Positions 50,090-61,729 are shown, counted from the stretch's first letter. The stretch is DNA of 64,000 bases from Tamarix chinensis (GCA_030549775.1 CM060171.1:8801289-8865288), one strand, 5' to 3'. Program-made: numbers and translations. The notes: generated by a model from the sequence alone, not told the origin.

Positions 50090-50643
50090 ATAAATCACCT
50101 TGAATTTCTAAAACTAACTCTGATTGGGAATATATGGTAAGAACACAAAAAATCCAACATCCATCTATGACTCATTATGTTATATCTATCAATGGTTATT
50201 AACACATCTCCATCATTATCATCATGGGCAATTGCAACATCATCCTTTGTACCGAATGACTCACCAGATTTAGCATCAAGCTTCCTATTAGGAAGAAACT
50301 TCCTAACATGCCCATTCTTGTGACACCCATAGCATGTCACATTCTTCCGCCAACTCTTCGACTTAGATCTGGAATTCTTATGATCACTATACCCCCACTC
50401 ATATATTCTTCCCTTAGCTACTAATCCCTCACTATGTGAGTCCCCAAAAGTACCACTACCAGTCAACTGACTATCAATCAACTCCTGTTGTAGTAAGACA
50501 CATTTCACATCCTCAAGGACTAACTCATCTTTCCCATACAAAATAGTCTTGTAAAAATTCTTAAAGCTTGTAGGAAAAGAACATAAAAACATAATGTTCA
50601 AATCATCACCATCTAATTTAATATCTATATTATGTAAATCCAT
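50090..50643 (-). pseudogene. Copia gag with zinc knuckle and start of protease
   Basis: The 182-codon frame starts with a UBN2-type gag segment (DLNIMFLCSFPTSFKNFYKT...LEDVKCVLLQQEL). A basic Ser/Lys-rich linker precedes a zinc knuckle CYGCHKNGHVRKFLPN, in which the last Cys of CX2CX4HX4C is replaced by Leu. It ends with WMLDFLCSYHIFP, where copia proteases have WILDSGCSHHM, so the catalytic DSG is damaged (DFL). In intact elements gag forms the cytoplasmic particle that packages the RNA. Confidence 0.88.
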
Positions 50644-51045
50644 ATAAATTCATCCAAATGACTTTTCAAATATTAACCCTCACCTAATTTTAGGTCATTA
50701 AGCCAACTCTTTAATAGTAGCCAGTTTGTTGCTGATTTTGTCATGTACAATGACTTAAGCTTCAACCACAAAGCAAACATCATTGATTCCTTTTCCACTT
50801 CCTATAATACCTCGTTCAACAAACATAGTTTTAAGGTAGAGAGGGCTTTCAGGTCTACTTCTTCAAATCTCTGATCCATAATCAATTTTAGCTTATTTGA
50901 ATAACCAGATAAGACTTTTTTCAATCTGTTCTAAATTAAAATCACCCACATCTTTAATTTCCATAATCCAAAATTGACAAACCGATTGAAATTCTCAATA
51001 TCAAATCTTATACCTATCCCAATTACTTTATTTCTTTAATAACAC

Positions 51046-51058
51046 GGCTCTAATACTA
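51046..51058 (-). other. Primer-binding site of the copia element
   Basis: The minus strand reads TAGTATTAGAGCC, close to TGGTATCAGAGCC, the complement of the initiator tRNA-Met 3' end. It lies three bases from the LTR and confirms the leftward orientation. Confidence 0.8.
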
Positions 51059-51061
51059 AAT

Positions 51062-51545
51062 TGTTGCAGAACATCATGGATTGAAAATGATCCAAACCAA
51101 AAACTAAATTAACAAGATTATAAAAAAGTAAGGAGTTGATCACAAAATAGAACAATGAGGGAAAAGTAGAGATCTTTATTCATACTCTTGTGTAATTATA
51201 AGATGATTAAACTACTAAATCAATTAATTATACAGATTTATAAATCTCTAATCAACAAAGAATTATATGGAGAAGAAGAAGAAGTTGGGTTGCATGACTT
51301 AATGGCTAGGGTTCTCTCATATCAATTTTATACTAGAAAAACCCATATGGGTAAAAACAATGTATTTAAAAAGTAAAGGAAAAATACGGTCTATGTTTAG
51401 GATATACGGGACCTTCGTGTTAATTTCCTTACTCTCGACTTTTTGTCCAAAAACACATCAAAACAATCTGTGAGAAGACACTATCCGTGTTTAAAAAAAC
51501 ATGGAACCCTTGTGTTTTTCACATATCCCAAAATATTAATCATCA
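51062..51545 (-). repeat. 5' LTR of the copia element
   Basis: Begins TGTTGCAGAACATC and ends near AATATTAATCATCA. The exact right end is uncertain by three bases because the flanking copy of LTR B begins with ATCATCAC. Confidence 0.85.
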
Positions 51546-51852
51546 CTTCATAGAGAATCCCTTGAATGCTTGGTTGGTTAGTTGCATTATGTTCTAAATG
51601 AATGGGTAGGAGTCATATGTGACCTTGAGGATAGATGTTTATATGAAATGATTATCATATTTTTTTCATAGCATGTATATTTTAATATTCTATACGTTTC
51701 CCTAATGTTATGCCTTCTATATGTTCCATGCAAGCTTTAGCTTTATTACTTCGTATGAGAATGGTAGAGAAATCTCTACATTTTACTATCTTAGTTTTTA
51801 TAGTTGACTCTTTAAACTAAATTTTTTAATCCCTAAAAATGGGAGTGTTACA
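51539..51852. repeat. Right copy of the flanking segment and 3' end of LTR B2
   Basis: Aligns to 45960-46491, then continues through AAAAATGGGAGTGTTACA to the terminus of B. The tail (about 40 bases) is absent from the left copy. Confidence 0.7.
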
Positions 51853-51857
51853 CTTGG
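51853..51857. repeat. Target-site duplication of complex B, right copy (CTTGG)
   Basis: Matches 34978-34982. After it the internal DNA of element C resumes. Confidence 0.7.
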
Positions 51858-52191
51858 AGCCTACTACGGATGAGTCATTGTGCCCTAAGAATGGTAAGGT
51901 ATGTGTTACATGATAAGTTGAATTTCTCAAAGCAATGAAACTTATGACCACCTCGCATCACAATCCTAAAGTACTAATATCAAGTTAGAAATGATTATAC
52001 TACTAAGTATAAAGAATATCACATTATCACAAAATTAGAATTAAATGCCAATTCCAATCACCTACACTCATGCATAGACTAATCAAAGTTTTAAAACATT
52101 TGAACATGAAACCAAAATCAAACTGGGATTAGAGGATTAAATCATGTGGAAATAGAAATTTTCAAAGTAAGATTGAGAATTTTAAATCAAA
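51858..52191 (-). other. 5' internal remnant of element C
   Basis: Lies between the primer site and the insertion point of complex B, where the leader and gag of C would be expected. No gag motif is recognisable; most of gag has probably been lost. Confidence 0.5.
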
Positions 52192-52207
52192 ATCTCTTAT
52201 ACCAACT
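52192..52207 (-). other. Primer-binding site of element C
   Basis: The minus strand reads AAGTTGGTATAAGAGAT right after the LTR end GGCAATACA. It resembles AGTTGGTATCAGAAC beside LTR D and the tRNA-Met type site (TGGTATCAGAGC). Confidence 0.7.
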
Positions 52208-53400
52208 TGTATTGCCCTCAATTTTCACTAAAAACAAGTTGTGTTTAAGATAAGTTTTTGTAGAAACAAAACACAAAGATTGGGGTATTATTGTCACATT
52301 TGACATAAGATAACCATAATTATTTTTATCATGTCAGATATAATACCAAAATTGGTATGAGTAAAACCATTCAAAAGAGATGCATCTAGTGAGGCAAAAA
52401 AAAGTAGATAAGATAATGATGGCATACAAATAGGAGTAAGGGGATAGTGATATAAAAAAAATTGATGAGTTTAAATATATTACAAGGGAAAAAGTGGAAA
52501 CCCAAGGGCAAAACAACTCAACATCGGATATTCTAACTCTCATGCCAAACCCCACATAGCGTCTACCAGCCATCATTGCTAGAAATTTTATCATCATAAT
52601 CCTACACATCATCATGAATATCATGTACTTACTGGGATAAGAGCTAGAATCACTGTAGCATAAGGTAGAATTAATACGAGGAGTACTAAGTAAGAACAAG
52701 ATTATGTTATCACATGGTAAGGCTCATGCTACAGGATGATCATGATACACATATAAATTATGCTTAGAACATAATTAAATAAGGCTTGCATAAATCATAC
52801 ATCTCATCTAGACATAAATACATACGATAGTTTGAGAATGCAGAAATAAATATTAAGCTCTTATTATAACACCATGGAATTTTCTGTCATTATTACCTCA
52901 TAAGTCTATTTATTAATATATTTGAGTGGTTGCACTAACTTTCTGCCATGGCACCATAAACTTATCATGGTGGCTTACCAAGTAACATAGGACATCCCAT
53001 CCCACCATTAATGAAAAAATATTCAAAAGGAACCACTAGGACATCTCATCTTACCACAATGAAAATATAAGCCACAAGGTGCAAGAAAAAAAAAACCATC
53101 TTGCTCCACCCACAATGGACATTGGCACACTGAGGCTTTTACAAGGACTCTAATGTTCACATAATATAAGACATCAGATGCCAACATGCACTAAAATCAA
53201 CTAGGTGATCAAACCCTTAGGTATCAAAACCCTTTAAAAGATCATGAGTCTAGAAGAGTACGAGAGATGCCACAAGAAGGCAAAATATAAATGTTGGTTC
53301 TCCAATGTAAGGATACACAGTCATACAGGTAAGATAGTAGCAAATAAGTATCATTTCTAAGAGCATAAACAATTCAACTAGGTACTCAGTGTCATATATG
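52208..53400 (-). mobile_element. 5' LTR of element C, truncated
   Basis: Starts on the plus strand TGTATTGCCCTCAATTTT and runs collinear with 22332 to about 23760: CATTCAAAAGAGAT(A/G)CA, GAGTACTAAGTAAGAAC and the hand-copied order of blocks up to GGCAAAATATAA. Similarity fades near 53400, so the upstream part (on the minus strand) of this LTR is missing or was replaced. It pairs with the left LTR to define C. Confidence 0.75.
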
Positions 53401-56060
53401 AAAATAAGACAAAGTTGAGAATGCTTTAAAAAAATGTAACAATGAACAAAATGTAAATAAGTTGGAAACATGTAAGAAAAAAAAAAGATGGTAAGGAGTT
53501 GGGGTTAGGGAATCCCTCTAATATTATTCCTTAACACTATGGCCTCAAAGTTGGCTAAATTCTATTAGATTGTTCCATTATGTGGGTTTCCTTTCTCAAG
53601 GTGAATCTACTTTTTTTTCATCATAACCAATTTGGATTTATATCTAAACCAATAAATACTTCTCAAAGGATAATAGGGAATGAACATACCTCATCCAAAA
53701 TTGTGTACACCTATGATTTACCCATTGAAGTACTCTTATACCCAACATTAGATGCCACTTAGAGCAATCAACTAGATGTCTTCTCTCAAATTCTATTAAC
53801 GTGTTATTTCCATGCCAAAGTTTTACATAAATTGATAGAGGATAGAACATTAAAAACACTTTGAGAATAATATAACTACATCCAAAGCCAATTTTACATA
53901 TTGTTAAAATATTACTATGAGTTCATCCTTCTCCAACAAAATACTTAACAATACATAACAGCTAGAAATAAACCAAGAATTGTAATGGAGTAAATCATTC
54001 TATGATTGATACGAAGAACTACTCAAGTTGTAATATTATGTTATAGTTGTATGTCAAACTAGCCCATCCTTATTTTATTCGTTCATTATCATACTCATCT
54101 TCCTCATTAAAACTCTAATAATCAAAGCTTCTTCTTATTCTTCAATGGATACTTCTTTTCTCTGTAATTTCTTAATTGGCACCCTATCTGATTCCTCTTT
54201 ATAGAATTTAGGAAGGTTCATTACATTACACATGTTTCAAAATGGTGATATTATCCTCCTTAGGTTGATATCTAGAATAAACTAGGTGAAAGAATAATCA
54301 ACTCTCCCTCTAATCAGAGGCCTATGTATTTATTCGTGTTTGCTAGAATTAGGTGTAGTTAATGGTCCTCGTTTATGGTTTATTAGAGGCTTTTCATGCG
54401 TTGGTTTTGTAGTTGCATATTACCAATGTCGCAACACTATATATGGCATTTAGAGAGTTTCAAAATAAAATAAGTCCATTTCAATTTTAAATGAAGCATT
54501 TGACTTCTTTGATGATTAATTAAAAAATCATGATAAATTATACCTAGGATGTCTTATTTAGACAACCAAGGGGATTTTAAGAGGATTTCTCATGCATGTT
54601 GAGTTATTATAGATAAAAAAAGATTTTATCATACCCTAAAACTTGAACTATTATTCATCCCAAGGAATTTTTGGCTGTTTGACTTTGTTTGTTTCCTAAG
54701 TTCCCTCCTTCTACACTTATTAGGTTTTTACAATTGAGATATTTTGGAGCCATCCCTATGATTCATATATCACTAAGATTTTTCTAGTGTTAGTGGGTAG
54801 TGTCTTCATGATATCCATCTTCCTAATGATATAAATTATTGGGATAATTATAATCATTCTTATTAATATTTTTTTTACCCTTTATCTACAAAAAAAAGGT
54901 CTTATGTTATATGGATTCCAGTAAGATTATTATTATTATTATTCAAATAAAGTGGGGATACCTCTTAGATCATTAGTTCTTTTTACAAGAGGGTCATTAT
55001 GTGTGTCATGAAAACACCTAATTACTTAACTTGGAGACTTATTTTGAGGTTGCTTCTAAGGTAGGCTCATGTTCAAAGGGTTTTGTATCAGGTGTTCACA
55101 AGGAGCGCATTCAAGTACCCCTCACTTCTTTTTCTTATCTTAAAGACACCCCCAAACTTAAATTTTCTAACCATTAGAATACTTTGATAGGTACCCATGG
55201 TTTTTTTGTTTGGTATTAATAAGGAAATCATTTAGTTTTGATTATCATGGGTGGTCAGTGATGATACAACGTTAGGTTAAGACTATGGTTTTGGTGACAT
55301 ACATTGGTGTGTGAAAGTAATCCTTGGTGAGGTATGAGGAATGGTTTGGTTTAATAATTAAAATAATTTGCTCCTTTATAGGGTTTCATTAGTGCCTTAG
55401 TTAGTACTACATTCAAGAAGCTTAAGGCTAAGGTTCCCTCTTTCAATCAATAGTCTTAAAAGTGTTAAGGCCATTGCTATAACAAATTACATATCCTATG
55501 ATTTCTAAGGCCAAAATTGTAGTTGTACCATGCTTTACCTAAGCAGTTAAGTGATGACACCTAATAGAGCATTTTAGCCAAAAACATCAAAGTGTGTCTA
55601 AGACCAAAGAAACTACTACAAGTTGGTGTTAAGCCAAAAAAAACAATGGTATTGGCTTAAGCACACAAAATTTTGAACATTTAAGTAAATATCCCACACA
55701 AATAAGTATTAAAATCATCCTAAGTGTAGAAAACATTAAAAAGGCATAAGGCATGAAAAGTGCCCCCCAATCAAGAGGGTGGCTATGCCCTAACAACTAG
55801 ACATACAAAAAAATGTTTAGGTACTATAAAAATATAAAACATTAATCACCATCTAATAATCCTCCTCTTCACCACTAGCTTATGTAGTATCCTATTCATC
55901 CAGCTTAGTTGAGAAATCATGTTGGATCTTCTTAACATCTTCCTATTGTGCATGGATGTCTTCTATTTTTCCATTATATCCCACATATCATACTTTCATT
56001 TGATAATATCAATAGAAACATTCTTGAGCTACTTGAGGGCAATTAGAATATATCATGAGG
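53401..56060. other. Anonymous AT-rich DNA
   Basis: No supportable gene or element boundary. A short ATT run lies at about 54930-54945. The frame near 53600 (FHHNQFGFISKP) vaguely recalls a LINE reverse transcriptase, but neighbouring motifs are missing. Confidence 0.3.
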
Positions 56061-57500
56061 TATCCTTATATGGTGTTGGTGGTGGTTTGATGGCCAGCTC
56101 TTTCAGTTTCCTTACATCCTTCTAAAATTGTTGCACAACCTATAATATAGACCTTGATTTTCCCTCAGTGATATTATTATTTTTTAAGCTAATGTTTAGA
56201 CATTTTATTTATTCCCATACATTTGATCCTATTTTATCCCCTACCTCTATATTTATGCTCGTTTCTTCCACAAATTTATGATTAAAGATGGAAAAAATAT
56301 TCACCTTAGATTTTAGTGGCCCCATTGTAACTTCCTAGCCTATAATCTAGCCAACATTAAGTGGTGTGTGGATCAAGATGCAAAAGAGAAGGGAATATTA
56401 TTCAAATGTGACCATGATATTATGTGTAATGGGCATAATACAACATCGAAGGAACTAATACCAAACTCGAGAATATAGAGTTAGAAGCATCATAGGTAAG
56501 AACTTGGATCCCTAATAAGAGATAGTCTAGGTGTCATCAACCACTACTATAATAGTTAAGATTACAAACTCATTAGCAAAGGTAGGGTTGGTGATCAAAG
56601 AAGAAAAGGAATCAATGAGGTTTAAAACATAAAGGTTGTTCAAGGTTTGAGCGGCAAAGGAGACTTTTTTCCCTAACTACAACCCAACCCTTACTTGAAT
56701 CATATTTATCATAGAATTTAACTACCTATGAAGAAATGATAGGGATAAAGTGCACAAAAGAATCATTTCATTGTAAGGAATTAACAATAGATGGCATCTA
56801 CCTTGGGGTTCCCCCTTCAAATTGAAGCCCTTTTTCAAAATAAAATTCTCTAAATATGAAGTCTTCATAACTCTTTTTTACCTAGGTAGAAAAAACCTAG
56901 GGTGAAAGGCTGGAGCAGTCTCCTTTAAATATTGACGAGGAGTGGTTTTGTGTTTCTTTTTTGTTACAACATTGAAGGATAGTTGTACAGCCTTTCTCTA
57001 AAGTGGTAAGGGGATTCCTTTATCCCATATTAATTTGAAGGGATGGTAAAATATCATCATCTTCATTGGAAGAAACATCATTTGGGGTGCTAGAATTACT
57101 TTTAGGGGTCTTCTTGGTTATGAAAAAATAATCTAAGGAACCCTTGAGGGTTGTAACTGAAGTAGAGATCTTCTTGACAATCTTCTTTTAAATTTTAACC
57201 ATCTTAATGGGTAGTTTAGGTATACTAACCTCAGGTTGAGGACGTAGGTGTGACGATGAGGTAAACTGCTGACTTGTAAGAGTTGGCTTAGGTTAAGGAG
57301 CTATTGATTTATGAGTTTTTTTTAAATGATTTCTTACTATGAGAAGAAGTGGATGGAGATTCTTTGTTGATATTCAGGGACTAGGATGGTTAATCAACAT
57401 TCAAGGGTTGAAATCCTTCTTATATCTTGGAAGTGACTTCTTAGTGTAAAGATTTGGAAGATGGATTGTTTTAGAAGGACAACGGCTGAGAGAGTAAGAT
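56060..57500 (-). pseudogene. Remnant of a 'putative plant transposon protein' domain (Transposase_32/Athila-ORF-like)
   Basis: Across shifting minus-strand frames the order fits this plant repeat family. There is a Ser/Pro/Lys-rich N-terminal stretch (about 57300-57050), then 'ENFILKKGFNLKGEPQG' (about 56870-56815), then 'VVKFYDKYDSSKGWVVVREK' (about 56720-56660). 'VSFAAQTLNNLYVL' follows, then 'MMLLTLYSRVWY', 'MPITHNIMVTFE' and 'FCILIHTPLNVGQIIG' (about 56490-56340). A Lys/Glu-rich, possibly coiled-coil tail (KDVRKLKELAIKPPPTP) follows near 56120. Related proteins usually accompany Athila-like gypsy elements or stand alone as repeats; their function is not established. Frameshifts and stops are many. 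The assignment rests on motif recall, not on a search. Confidence 0.5.
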
Positions 57501-57865
57501 TTTGAAAGGAGTGAATGGTTAGAAAATAGGAGGGAGATAAATGTGGTTCAAAGTGTGATTGTGGATACCTTGGGGAAAATAAATCATTATGAGGGATAGT
57601 TGTATCATTCTAGCCACATACCATGACCAAGTAGATTGTTTGTGTTTTTTTCTTCTTTTTTTTATAGCATTAACCCTACTTCTCATGCACTACAGTGCCC
57701 TAAGGGTCACTTTTTGAAGCATCGTGATGAATTACCTACATCATTACCTTATCATTTTTTTAATCTCCCATGTAATTAAATCATTATAACTCCTCCTTGT
57801 ATCCTCTATATCATCTTCCCATTTGATGCCTAGTAGATAATTAGTTGTGCTTTATTAAGAGTAAA
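57501..57865. other. Spacer before LTR D
   Basis: AT-rich, nothing recognised. Confidence 0.3.
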
Positions 57866-58645
57866 TGTAATACCCCACATTTTTGTAAAATGGTTGAATG
57901 ATAAATTTTTTCAAATTTTGGGCCTTTGATTTTGATTTAATATTAAGATTTGGTTTGAGGCAAAGTTTGATTTGAAATCATGTTGAAAAATAAAATTTAT
58001 TGAGTTTTATAGGTAAATCGATCGACTGGTTCTATAAACCGATTGATTGATTTGTCATTTCACTAAATTTGGGTTCCCCAATTAAACTGATTGACTGGTT
58101 AGGGAAATTAATCGATTGGTGGTAGAACAGTCAACTAGTAGACCCAAACCCATCGACTAGTTTGTCGAGCTAGTCATATTTTTTAGCTTGATTTTTTTTC
58201 TAAAAAAATCTTATACTGAAATGGAACCTTACCAACCCATGCTAATTTGTCTCTAAGAGATTTCTAACAATTTTCATAATACATTTAGCCTAAAATATTA
58301 CCTCAAATTGATCTAGAGGTCAATTGGAAAAATTGAGGGATGGGATGACCTCAACATTTTCTTCTTCCTTCTCTCTCCTCTACACAATTCTAAGATCAAA
58401 TGCTTCTATCTCATGCACGATTCTGAGTAGCTAAAATATTTATTCCACACTGACCTTCTCTTACTCCATTCGTGTATGCTAATTCTAGTATAATTGACCT
58501 CCATTCTCCAGATACACTATTTGATCTTTAGAGAATAAGTCAACAAATGGTAGACAAAATCCAACCATTCTGCTCAAATTCAAATAGTCAATAATAGGAT
58601 TTGAGTTGATTTTTGAACCCTCAATGTTTCCCTTCTATTGGTTGG

Positions 58646-58655
58646 CTATAAATAT
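58646..58655 (+). promoter_or_regulatory. TATA box of LTR D
   Basis: CTATAAATAT followed by CCCCAATCATC, like CCTATAAATACCCCC in LTRs A and H. Confidence 0.6.
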
Positions 58656-59329
58656 CCCCAATCATCCCTATTATGCACCTTTCTTTCAGCTACATAATTT
58701 TCTAAGTCTTATATTCCCTCTCTTCTCTCTACACCTTGAGTATTACTAATCTATTTTCTTATACTCTTCTAATCCTGTCTTTATCTCTCTCTTGTTTCAA
58801 TTTTAAGTAAGGAAGAGTTATATTTGGGGGGGGGAAGTTGAGTGGTCCAATTTAGCTCTTCCCCTATTTTTGCTTCAAGTGGTATGTTCTTATTACTTTT
58901 TGTTTTTAAGTTCAAAATTTAGTAAGGTTTTGGTGTGTCTAAATTCAAGATTTTGGTTTTAAGGTTTTCAAAGCTAAGTTTTCCCATAGTTGGAATTTCT
59001 ATTTTTAAGGGGGATTTTGCCTACATCAAGTGATTCTTGCTTCTAAAATGTTTAGTAAATATTCCTACATGTTAGATGTAACCTTTAGTTGATTTCTACA
59101 TGTTGGCATGAAATAATATAGTTATATATGATTTGGATGATTAGATGGCATGATTTAAATGAAAAAAATGAAATTGGATAAAAATAGAATATGCTGATTC
59201 TATGTTGAGAAATGCATGTTAATCGAGTTGGAAATATGGTAGACTATGGTGATACTTGTTTTAATGTGGTTAAGGATGATTTATATGTAAACATATACAT
59301 GAAATTTATGATTTGGTGTTATGTTAGGG

Positions 59330-59690
59330 TAAATTGATTGACTAGTTAGGGTAAATTGATTGACTAGTTAGGTCAAATTGATTGATTGGTTCCTAGAACA
59401 GATGACTGGTTGACTCAGCCCATCGACTGGTAAGCCTACAAAGACCTTAGTCTTGCTCTTTGCTTAAACCTATCGACTGGTTGGGCATAACCAATCGACT
59501 AGTTAGGCATAACTGATTGGTTGGTCTATGAACAATCGACTATTTTACCCAAACCAATTGACCGGCTTGAAGGAATCATGGTTTGGTTGAGTCAAACGAA
59601 TCGACTAGTCGACCCAAATTGATCAACTAGTTGGTGCAACTGATCAACTGATTGGGCCAAATTGATTAACTGGTTCAACTGGTTTACATA
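59330..59690. repeat. Field of CGACTGGTT-type motifs in LTR D
   Basis: More than a dozen copies of (A)T(T/C)GA(T/C)TG(A)(C/A)TGGTT and its complement AACCAATCGACT, spaced irregularly at 20-30 bases. Two adjacent copies of TTGATTGACTAGTTAGGG (59335, 59358) are identical. Adjacent direct and inverted copies form short palindromes. Confidence 0.85.
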
Positions 59691-60276
59691 ATTTGCTTCT
59701 TTTTTGTTTGGTTATACTTTGAGGTCATGTTTGAGAATATACCATGATTATTAATGGGATAAAATATAGATTTTATTATAAATTATTAGCCTAATGAAAA
59801 AATAAAAATGATCATATTTTATGGTATACTCTATGAGTAATGTAAGGGCTATTTGATTATTTCACCTGTGATAAGTGATGATATTGAGAAAAGAGTGATG
59901 AGAATCAACATGGGCTTGAATTAAACAATATAATGGATATGAATAATTTTGGCTAAGGACAAATGGAAAGCCTACATGGTTAAGGAAATGTAAATAAAAG
60001 ATTAATATAGATTAACATGGGAAAATGCCTTGCTTGCTTTTTTTTTGGGCCTTGTATAATCACCTATCTTTATGAATAAAATACTAATCATGTAAAGCAA
60101 AAGAAAGTCGAGTTGATCCTCGATTAGCTACAAATGATTAGTCTGCATTTGGGCATTTTTTGTACCTTTGGGCATTACCTTCGAGCAAGATCCAGAGAGG
60201 TCCCAATGCCTTACCTATTCCATGCACTAATGATGGACTAAGGGGTATCTATACAAAAGGGTCTAGTTACCTAGGT

Positions 60277-60408
60277 GGTTGGCTTTGGCTTAGACTTATG
60301 TCCATATTGGTTGGCTTCGGCCTAGACTTATGTCTATTATGGTGATTGGCTTCATCCTAAACTTATGTTCACTTGGTGATAGGATTTAGCCTAGAATTTA
60401 TGTCCCTT
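60277..60408. repeat. ~34-bp tandem array in LTR D
   Basis: Four units of GGTTGGCTTCGGCCTAGACT followed by TATGTC, decaying towards the right. It lies upstream of the conserved palindrome at 60931. Confidence 0.8.
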
Positions 60409-60930
60409 ATTTGGATAGGCTTTTATAGTATATGAAACTATGGGGTGGTGCAAAGTCCATCGCTCGATGATAATAAAATATGGATGGTAAATATTGGTTG
60501 ATAATTTATAAATGATGACCACATAAATGGTTAAGAAGTGGAAGGAATGTTATGATGGACTAAAATGAATAAAGTTTGTTTATACACTTGGTTAATGGTC
60601 AAAATAACTAATTAGTTGTGGAATGGAATATTGATCAAATGATTGACCTATCTTATATGGATAAGCAAATGGCATGCCCTAAAGGATTGAGTAATTAGAA
60701 TTAAACCATAGAGGTTGCTTGGATACTCCTTGCTATTACATGTGTAAGTGCTTATTTGAGAAGGATGTGAAACTAAGCATAATGTATTATTCTTTGTTAG
60801 AAATGTGCATGATAGCATGTCCTTATGCAATTCTACCCTTATATATGGCCTTATCATGACTCATTTTGTATTTTATATTCATGTATGATAAATTCGTATA
60901 CTTATATTACATTGAGGGAGTGACTTATCT

Positions 60931-60952
60931 TACTCAGTATATAGCGTACTGA
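60931..60952. promoter_or_regulatory. Conserved LTR imperfect palindrome in D
   Basis: TACTCAGTATATAGCGTACTGA, 475 bases from the LTR end. Counterpart of 39847-39868 in A. Confidence 0.6.
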
Positions 60953-61426
60953 TGTGCCTGTTTACTCGATCACTTACTCATTTCCACTAATAAAGGACCA
61001 TGTGCAGGTCTTTAGGGATGGTCAGTAAAGGACCTACTTTAGTTGGGTTGGGGCTTGAGAACAAAGACATTTGGAAGGTTTTAGTGAGGTCTATGGTGGG
61101 CCAAGATTTTAAATTGGGTTTCATACCCTAATTTATTTAACTGTAGCCTATACTTTACCTACATGTATTTTTTAATGATTTGGTCATAACCCATTAGGGT
61201 CCTCCAAGGTAAACACTCTTGAAGTTGTTTAATTAAAATATTATTCTACGCACTCTGTTGTTGTAAAAAGAATTTATTAGCTTAACGTTGTATTTGATAT
61301 GGGGTAGGCGATGAATTTCTATCTTATATCAGGTACAGTGGTAACACCCCATTTTTCTTAGGTATTTTCTACTTCTGCAAATATTTTAATGAAATTTTTT
61401 GTTAGTGAAAAATGGGGGGTACTACA

Positions 61427-61441
61427 AGTTGGTATCAGAAC
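61427..61441 (+). other. Primer-binding site of element D
   Basis: AGTTGGTATCAGAAC directly follows the LTR end. The core TGGTATCAGA matches the complement of initiator tRNA-Met used by many plant gypsy elements. Confidence 0.8.
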
Positions 61442-61729
61442 TTTTTTCAAAAACTTTATACTTTTAGAAATTGTTAAACTAATATCATAGGGTTTTATCA
61501 AAGCGTTTTACTAAAAAGACCTTACTCTCATAAATAATTTTAAACTAATATCAGGATGATATCAATCTTGAGGTGATCTTCTAACAAGTTTAATTAGTTT
61601 AAACCCAGATTTTTGTGAGTGAGAGTGGGGTTGGGAATGTGCTATAGATAGCTTGTGATTATTGTTGCAAGTCTTAGTACTTGGTAGCCTGAATTTATCC
61701 CTAACTTCTTCTAGTCTTTAGGACGTGAT
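61442..61729 (+). other. Leader of element D before insertion G
   Basis: About 290 bases of untranslated leader. No gag start is seen before LTR G interrupts at 61730. Confidence 0.5.

Larger units (their letters stand above)
46492..51545 (-). mobile_element. Ty1-copia retrotransposon with both LTRs, minus orientation
   Basis: Two direct LTRs (46492-46973 and 51062-51545) enclose a gag-protease-integrase-RT-RNase H order read leftward, the order of copia elements. The LTRs match at most positions but with frequent substitutions, so the insertion is old. The primer site next to the right LTR pairs with initiator tRNA-Met. Every coding section contains stops or frameshifts. No 5-bp target duplication is visible (ATTGA left; TCATCACTTCA region right); instead the two flanks are divergent copies of the same LTR B segment. 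Confidence 0.88.
34983..51852 (+). mobile_element. Complex B: gypsy LTR derivative hosting several later insertions
   Basis: It begins TGTAATACCC and ends GGGAGTGTTACA between CTTGG duplications. Its own DNA is in two parts. B1 is a 5' LTR stub, 34983-35808, continued at 40403-40705 after LTR A and including a TATATAAAAG box near 40454. B2 is a second, longer LTR starting TGTAACACTC at 40706 and ending at 51852. B1 and B2 share their first 90 bases (for example TTAACCTTTTATTCAAAATC) and the TATCTCAAT-ACATGCTAC leader sequence (35341; 43498). B2 carries the CACTA element and the copia element. No coding DNA of B itself remains. Confidence 0.65.
57866..61426 (+). mobile_element. 5' LTR of gypsy element D (CGACTGGTT family)
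   Basis: Starts TGTAATACCCCACATTTT and ends GGGGGGTACTACA; a primer-binding site follows at once, so this is a 5' LTR in plus orientation, 3.56 kb long. Inside are a TATA box (CTATAAATAT, 58646-58655), the motif fields at 58015-58165 and 59330-59690, a 34-bp array at 60277-60408, and the palindrome at 60931. These parts come in the same order as in the other LTRs. It belongs with C and E by motif type. Confidence 0.8.

Noticed and set aside
53580..53762. LINE-like reverse transcriptase fragment (FHHNQFGFISKP)
   Set aside because: A single weak phrase; no adjacent RT motifs, FADD box or endonuclease, and no poly-A tail.
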